This document shows, piece after piece, positions 33,063 through 36,538 of a stretch of 36,538 nt of DNA. The DNA is taken from contig BEHS01000005.1 of NCBI GenBank assembly GCA_002898895.1, positions 1-36,538 of the forward strand. The letters run 5' to 3'. The notes under the pieces are model-generated. The model did not search any database. It was given only the letters and a program-made list of their open reading frames with translations, and was not told where the DNA came from. The DNA is from a bacterium HR16 (lineage in GTDB: Bacteria; Armatimonadota; HRBIN16). Each line of letters begins with the position of its first letter. Positions within the stretch are counted from its first letter, which is position 1. The position numbers were made by a program, and so were the translations under genes.

Positions 33063-33708
33063 GCAATGCGGGAAGGAAGTTCGCCACCGGAATCGGGCGC
33101 AGGTTCAGCAGGCGAATGCCTAACCCCAGCATCATCAACCCGCCGGTGGCGAACATCACGTTTTTCATCCCTTCGGTGAGCACGTTGCCTATCCAGCCTG
33201 CACCCAGCGTCAGCGTGCCCTGTACCACCAGCACCGTGCCCGCCGAGAACAGCACTCCCCATCCCAGCGCGGCGGTGAAGAAGGCAGAGGAGACGCCGTC
33301 CAGCAGGCTTTTGACCAGCAACAGGCTGTAGTTACCCGTCAATCCGTCCTGAATACAGCCCATGATAGTCATCGGACCGACGCAGAAGAGGATGCTGGTG
33401 CTGACGAACGCCTGGCTGAAAGTGCTGCCGCCTTCATTGCTGAAACGTTGCTGCAGAGCGTTACCCAGCGCGTCCAGCTTTGCCTCGATGTCCAGCCCTT
33501 CGCCGATGATCGCACCGAGTAGCAGACTTGCCAGAGGCAGAAGGGGGTTCTTTTCACTCAGGCTCATCTGCACCCCAATCATGAGCGTCATCAAGCCGAT
33601 GATTTGCATGGTGGTTTCGCGCAGGCGCGGCTTGAGGAAACGCCGTGCGGTCAAACCCACGCCCGTGCCCACCACTACCGCTGCCGTGTTGATAAAGGTG
33701 CCTATCAT
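33019..33708 (-). CDS. DUF554-family membrane protein
   Basis: MIGTFINTAAVVVGTGVGLTARRFLKPRLRETTMQIIGLMTLMIGVQMSLS; FCVGPMTIMGCIQDGLTGNYSLLLVKSLLDGVSSAFF. Confidence 0.92.
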   Translation of the reverse strand: MIGTFINTAAVVVGTGVGLTARRFLKPRLRETTMQIIGLMTLMIGVQMSLSEKNPLLPLASLLLGAIIGEGLDIEAKLDALGNALQQRFSNEGGSTFSQAFVSTSILFCVGPMTIMGCIQDGLTGNYSLLLVKSLLDGVSSAFFTAALGWGVLFSAGTVLVVQGTLTLGAGWIGNVLTEGMKNVMFATGGLMMLGLGIRLLNLRPIPVANFLPALLIAPLLVWLMNLWR

Positions 33709-35240
33709 CCTGCGCTCGCGCCCTGCTCCTGCTCCACTTCCTTGCGCAACAGACGTTTGAGAATCTTGCCTGTGCCGGACTTGGGTAGTGACTCGCGGAA
33801 CTCCACGCGCCGCGGCACCTTGAAGTTCGCCAGCCTCTGACGGCAGTAGCGGATAATCTCGCGCTCGGTTGCCTCCGCGCCCGGTTTCAGCACCACGTAA
33901 GCCACCGGAGCCTCACCGCGCAGCTCGTCGTACTCCCCGACGACAGCCGCCTCCGCCACCGCAGGATGGGTATGCAACACCTCCTCTACCTCGCGCGGGT
34001 AGACGTTCAGACCACCCACGATAATCATGTCCTTCTTGCGGTCTACGATGTAGAAGTAGCCGTCCTCGTCCATCTTGCCGATGTCGCCGGTGTGGTACCA
34101 GCCGTTGCGCATCGCTTCGGCGGTGGCTTCGGGGAGGTTGTAGTAGCCCAGCATCACGTTCTCGCCGCGCACCACAATCTCGCCCAGCTCGCCCACCGGC
34201 ACTTCGTTGTCGTTGTCGTCGAAGATTTTCATCTCCACGCCGGGGATGGGCAGTCCGATACTGCCCGGCTTGCGCACCCCGCGCGGCGGATTCACTGCGG
34301 TCACCGGGGAGCACTCAGTGGGTCCATCGCCTTCCACGATGACCACGTTGAAGCGCTTTTCGAAGGTTTCCATGACCGCCACAGGCATCGGCGCACCGCC
34401 CGACACGCAGATGCGCAGCGAGGAGAGGTCGTACTCACGCGGCAGCTGGTAGTGCAGGATAGCGGCATACATCGTCGGCACTGCGGGGAAGATAGTGCAA
34501 CGGTGTTTTTCTATCGTTTCCAGCACGCCGTCCGGGGTGAACCGCTCCACCAGCGTGTTGGTGCAGCCCACATAGATGGAAAGGTGCATACACACCGTGC
34601 CCGCGAAAGCGTGAAACAGCGGCAATACGGTCACGAAGTTATCTGAAGGCGTCATCTCCAGCACCGGCACGCACGATTCGCAGTTGGCAATCAGGTTGCG
34701 GTGGCTGAGCATACAACCTTTGGGGAAGCCCGTCGTGCCGGAAGTGTACAGGAACACGGCAGGATGCTCACGCGGGTTAAAATCCGGCGGGGTAGGCACT
34801 GGCGCCGGCTGTTGCCACAGGGCGTCGAAGGAGAGAAAGTCCGGAGCCTCGCCGCCTGCCAGCAGCAGATGTTGCAGGGAGGGTACCTGTGGCTTCACCG
34901 CCCGCAGCACATCCGCCAGCATCGGTATCGTTACCGCCGCTTTCACTCCGGCGTCGTTGTAGATGTAGCGCAGTTCGTCGGGCTTGAGCATGGGGTTCGC
35001 CGGCACCGCAATCGCCCCCAATGCTTGACAGGCGTAATACGCCATGATGAACTGTGGCACGTTAGGCAGCAGGATTGCTACCCTGTCGCCCTTCTCGATG
35101 CCGAGCTCCCTCAGTCCCTTCGCTACCCCGCTCACCGCGCCAAGTAGCCGTCCATAGGAAACAGGGTTATCGCGAAAGATGATAGCGGTTTGGTCGGGAT
35201 TGCGCTGTGTGGTTTGTAAAAGCATTTCGAAGAGATTCAT
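33705..35240 (-). CDS. Long-chain fatty acid--CoA ligase / AMP-dependent synthetase
   Basis: AVFLYTSGTTGFPKGCMLSHRNLIANC; GWYHTGDIGKMDEDGYFYIVDRKKDMIIVGGLNVYPREVEEVLHTHPAVAEAAVVG; PKSGTGKILKRLLRKE. Start taken at MNLFEMLLQTTQRNP. Confidence 0.94.
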   Translation of the reverse strand: MNLFEMLLQTTQRNPDQTAIIFRDNPVSYGRLLGAVSGVAKGLRELGIEKGDRVAILLPNVPQFIMAYYACQALGAIAVPANPMLKPDELRYIYNDAGVKAAVTIPMLADVLRAVKPQVPSLQHLLLAGGEAPDFLSFDALWQQPAPVPTPPDFNPREHPAVFLYTSGTTGFPKGCMLSHRNLIANCESCVPVLEMTPSDNFVTVLPLFHAFAGTVCMHLSIYVGCTNTLVERFTPDGVLETIEKHRCTIFPAVPTMYAAILHYQLPREYDLSSLRICVSGGAPMPVAVMETFEKRFNVVIVEGDGPTECSPVTAVNPPRGVRKPGSIGLPIPGVEMKIFDDNDNEVPVGELGEIVVRGENVMLGYYNLPEATAEAMRNGWYHTGDIGKMDEDGYFYIVDRKKDMIIVGGLNVYPREVEEVLHTHPAVAEAAVVGEYDELRGEAPVAYVVLKPGAEATEREIIRYCRQRLANFKVPRRVEFRESLPKSGTGKILKRLLRKEVEQEQGASAG

Positions 35241-35431
35241 TATCCTGTTACACCTCCTCGCCGATGGATTCGCAAACGAAGCTGCCTTTTCCTGCGAAAC
35301 AGGAATTGTGTAACCGCTTGCGTAACAGTTTCTGTGCCTGTGGCTTGAATCGTGCGGGCGAACCAGCGGTTGTGATGCCACGCTCTGTCGTTGCCGGTTC
35401 GCTTGTGGCACTCAAGTCCGCGAAATGGTTA

Positions 35432-35463
35432 CGGCTCGGTAAGAGGCTCGCCCTCCAGGGGGA
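35432..35463. repeat. Diverged partial copy of the CGGCTCGGCAGGAGCCTCGCCCTCC repeat
   Basis: cggctcggtaagaggctcgccctccaggg, just upstream of the Gfo/Idh/MocA start. Confidence 0.6.
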
Positions 35464-35497
35464 CGACGTAAGAAACAGGGCAAAGGAGGTCCGGCAG

Positions 35498-36529
35498 ATG
35501 GCTGTCGAACAATGGGGTATCGGCATCGTTGGGTTGGGTGGCATCGCTAACGTGCACCTGCAAGCGTACCGCAGCATCGGTCTGAGGGTGGTAGGCGGTG
35601 CAGACATTGACCCCGAGAGGGTCAAGTTGATGCAGCAAAAGTGGACGTTGCCCATCGCTACCACCGATGTAGAATCTCTGATTGCCCATCCTGACGTCAA
35701 GATTGTGGATGTGGCAGCGCCGCATTTCCTGCATGTCCGCGAGCCGATTTTCCGCTGGGCAGCGAAGTACAAGAAGGCTTTGTTCGTGCAGAAACCGCTG
35801 GAACAGTATTACGAGAACGCCAAAAAGCTGGTACAAATCGCCGAAGAGGCAGGTATCCCGCTGATGGTCAACCAGAACTCGGTGTTTGTGCCCGGCTTTC
35901 AGGCGATAGAGCGGTATCTGCGTGACGGAGCCATCGGTGCTCCGTACTACTGCCAGATAGAGAACCGCAACTGGTTTGACCTGAGCGCGCACCCTTTCTA
36001 TGGCAAGCAAGAACGCTGGGTACTCAGCGATATGGGAGTGCACCATCTTGCGCTGGTAGTACACTGGTTTGGCAGCTGGCGCAGTGCCTACGCTATCATG
36101 GGGCGCGACCCGTCGCAGAAAGGCATTGTGGGTGATACGTGGAACGTGATGAGCATCCGATTTGAGAATGGGATGCAGGCGTGCATCATCAACAACTGGT
36201 GCTACCGCGGGCACTTGTTGCGTCCGCACTCCGTAGAGGAGGTGGTGATACAGGGCGACAAGGGGGCGATAACGGGCACCAGCGAGGAGGTGGTAATCGT
36301 TACCACCGACCCGCCCGCCGAGGTGCGTCCGCGTTTCACCGGCAAATGGTTCCCCGACGCCTTCGGGAACGCCATGCTACACTATATCCGCTCTCTGGAG
36401 GAGGGCAAGCCCTACCTGTGCAGCGGCAGACATAACCTGCAGGTAGTCGCGCTGATCGAAGCAGGTTATCGCTCGGTGCAGGAAGGGCGCGAGGTTACCC
36501 GTAAAGAGATAATGGGCGAAAACGCCTGA
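35498..36529 (+). CDS. Gfo/Idh/MocA-family oxidoreductase
   Basis: WGIGIVGLGGIANVHLQAYRSIGLRVVGGADIDPERVKLMQQKW; LFVQKPLEQYYENAKKLVQIAEEAGIPLMVNQNSVFVPGFQAIERYLRDGAIG; aaaggaggtc SD upstream of ATG 35498. Confidence 0.94.
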   Translation: MAVEQWGIGIVGLGGIANVHLQAYRSIGLRVVGGADIDPERVKLMQQKWTLPIATTDVESLIAHPDVKIVDVAAPHFLHVREPIFRWAAKYKKALFVQKPLEQYYENAKKLVQIAEEAGIPLMVNQNSVFVPGFQAIERYLRDGAIGAPYYCQIENRNWFDLSAHPFYGKQERWVLSDMGVHHLALVVHWFGSWRSAYAIMGRDPSQKGIVGDTWNVMSIRFENGMQACIINNWCYRGHLLRPHSVEEVVIQGDKGAITGTSEEVVIVTTDPPAEVRPRFTGKWFPDAFGNAMLHYIRSLEEGKPYLCSGRHNLQVVALIEAGYRSVQEGREVTRKEIMGENA

Positions 36530-36538
36530 GGGATAAAA

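Noticed and set aside
1-36538. tRNA/rRNA genes
   Set aside because: No cloverleaf with a GGTTCGANTCC arm and no rRNA-like sequence noticed; not computed with a covariance model.

Overview
This 36.5-kb window is GC-rich, densely coding bacterial chromosome. Gene content loosely suggests an Armatimonadota/Chloroflexota-like lineage, but I cannot prove the taxon. Most of it is housekeeping: glgA, a FliA/WhiG-type sigma factor, anmK, plsY, glnE, der, dapL, dapF, hfq, miaA and murJ, plus a sugar ABC permease pair, redox, oxidoreductase and acyl-CoA ligase genes, and an ASKHA corrinoid-activator + URO-D methyltransferase pair. There are no rRNA, tRNA, cas or transposase genes that I can see. Less ordinary features: (1) an orphan 7-repeat CRISPR array (27038-27476) with an AT-rich leader, whose distal end runs into a dispersed palindromic repeat; (2) a two-gene module (uncharacterised 127-aa protein + HEPN protein) with its own sigma70-type promoter overlapped by a long inverted repeat, lodged between the two ABC permease genes and overlapping the second by ATGGTAG; (3) a dispersed 28-bp palindrome (about GCAGGGGCGAATgattATTCGCCCCTGC), one copy of which lies in frame inside glnE while others abut or form gene 3' ends; (4) several other palindromic repeat families clustered at 21.65-22.2 kb and 27.5-28.0 kb, including a 222-bp MITE-like structure; (5) unusual domain fusions (HEAT-TlpA, LolA-like-TlpA). 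All family calls are from reading the translated sequence, not from database searches.
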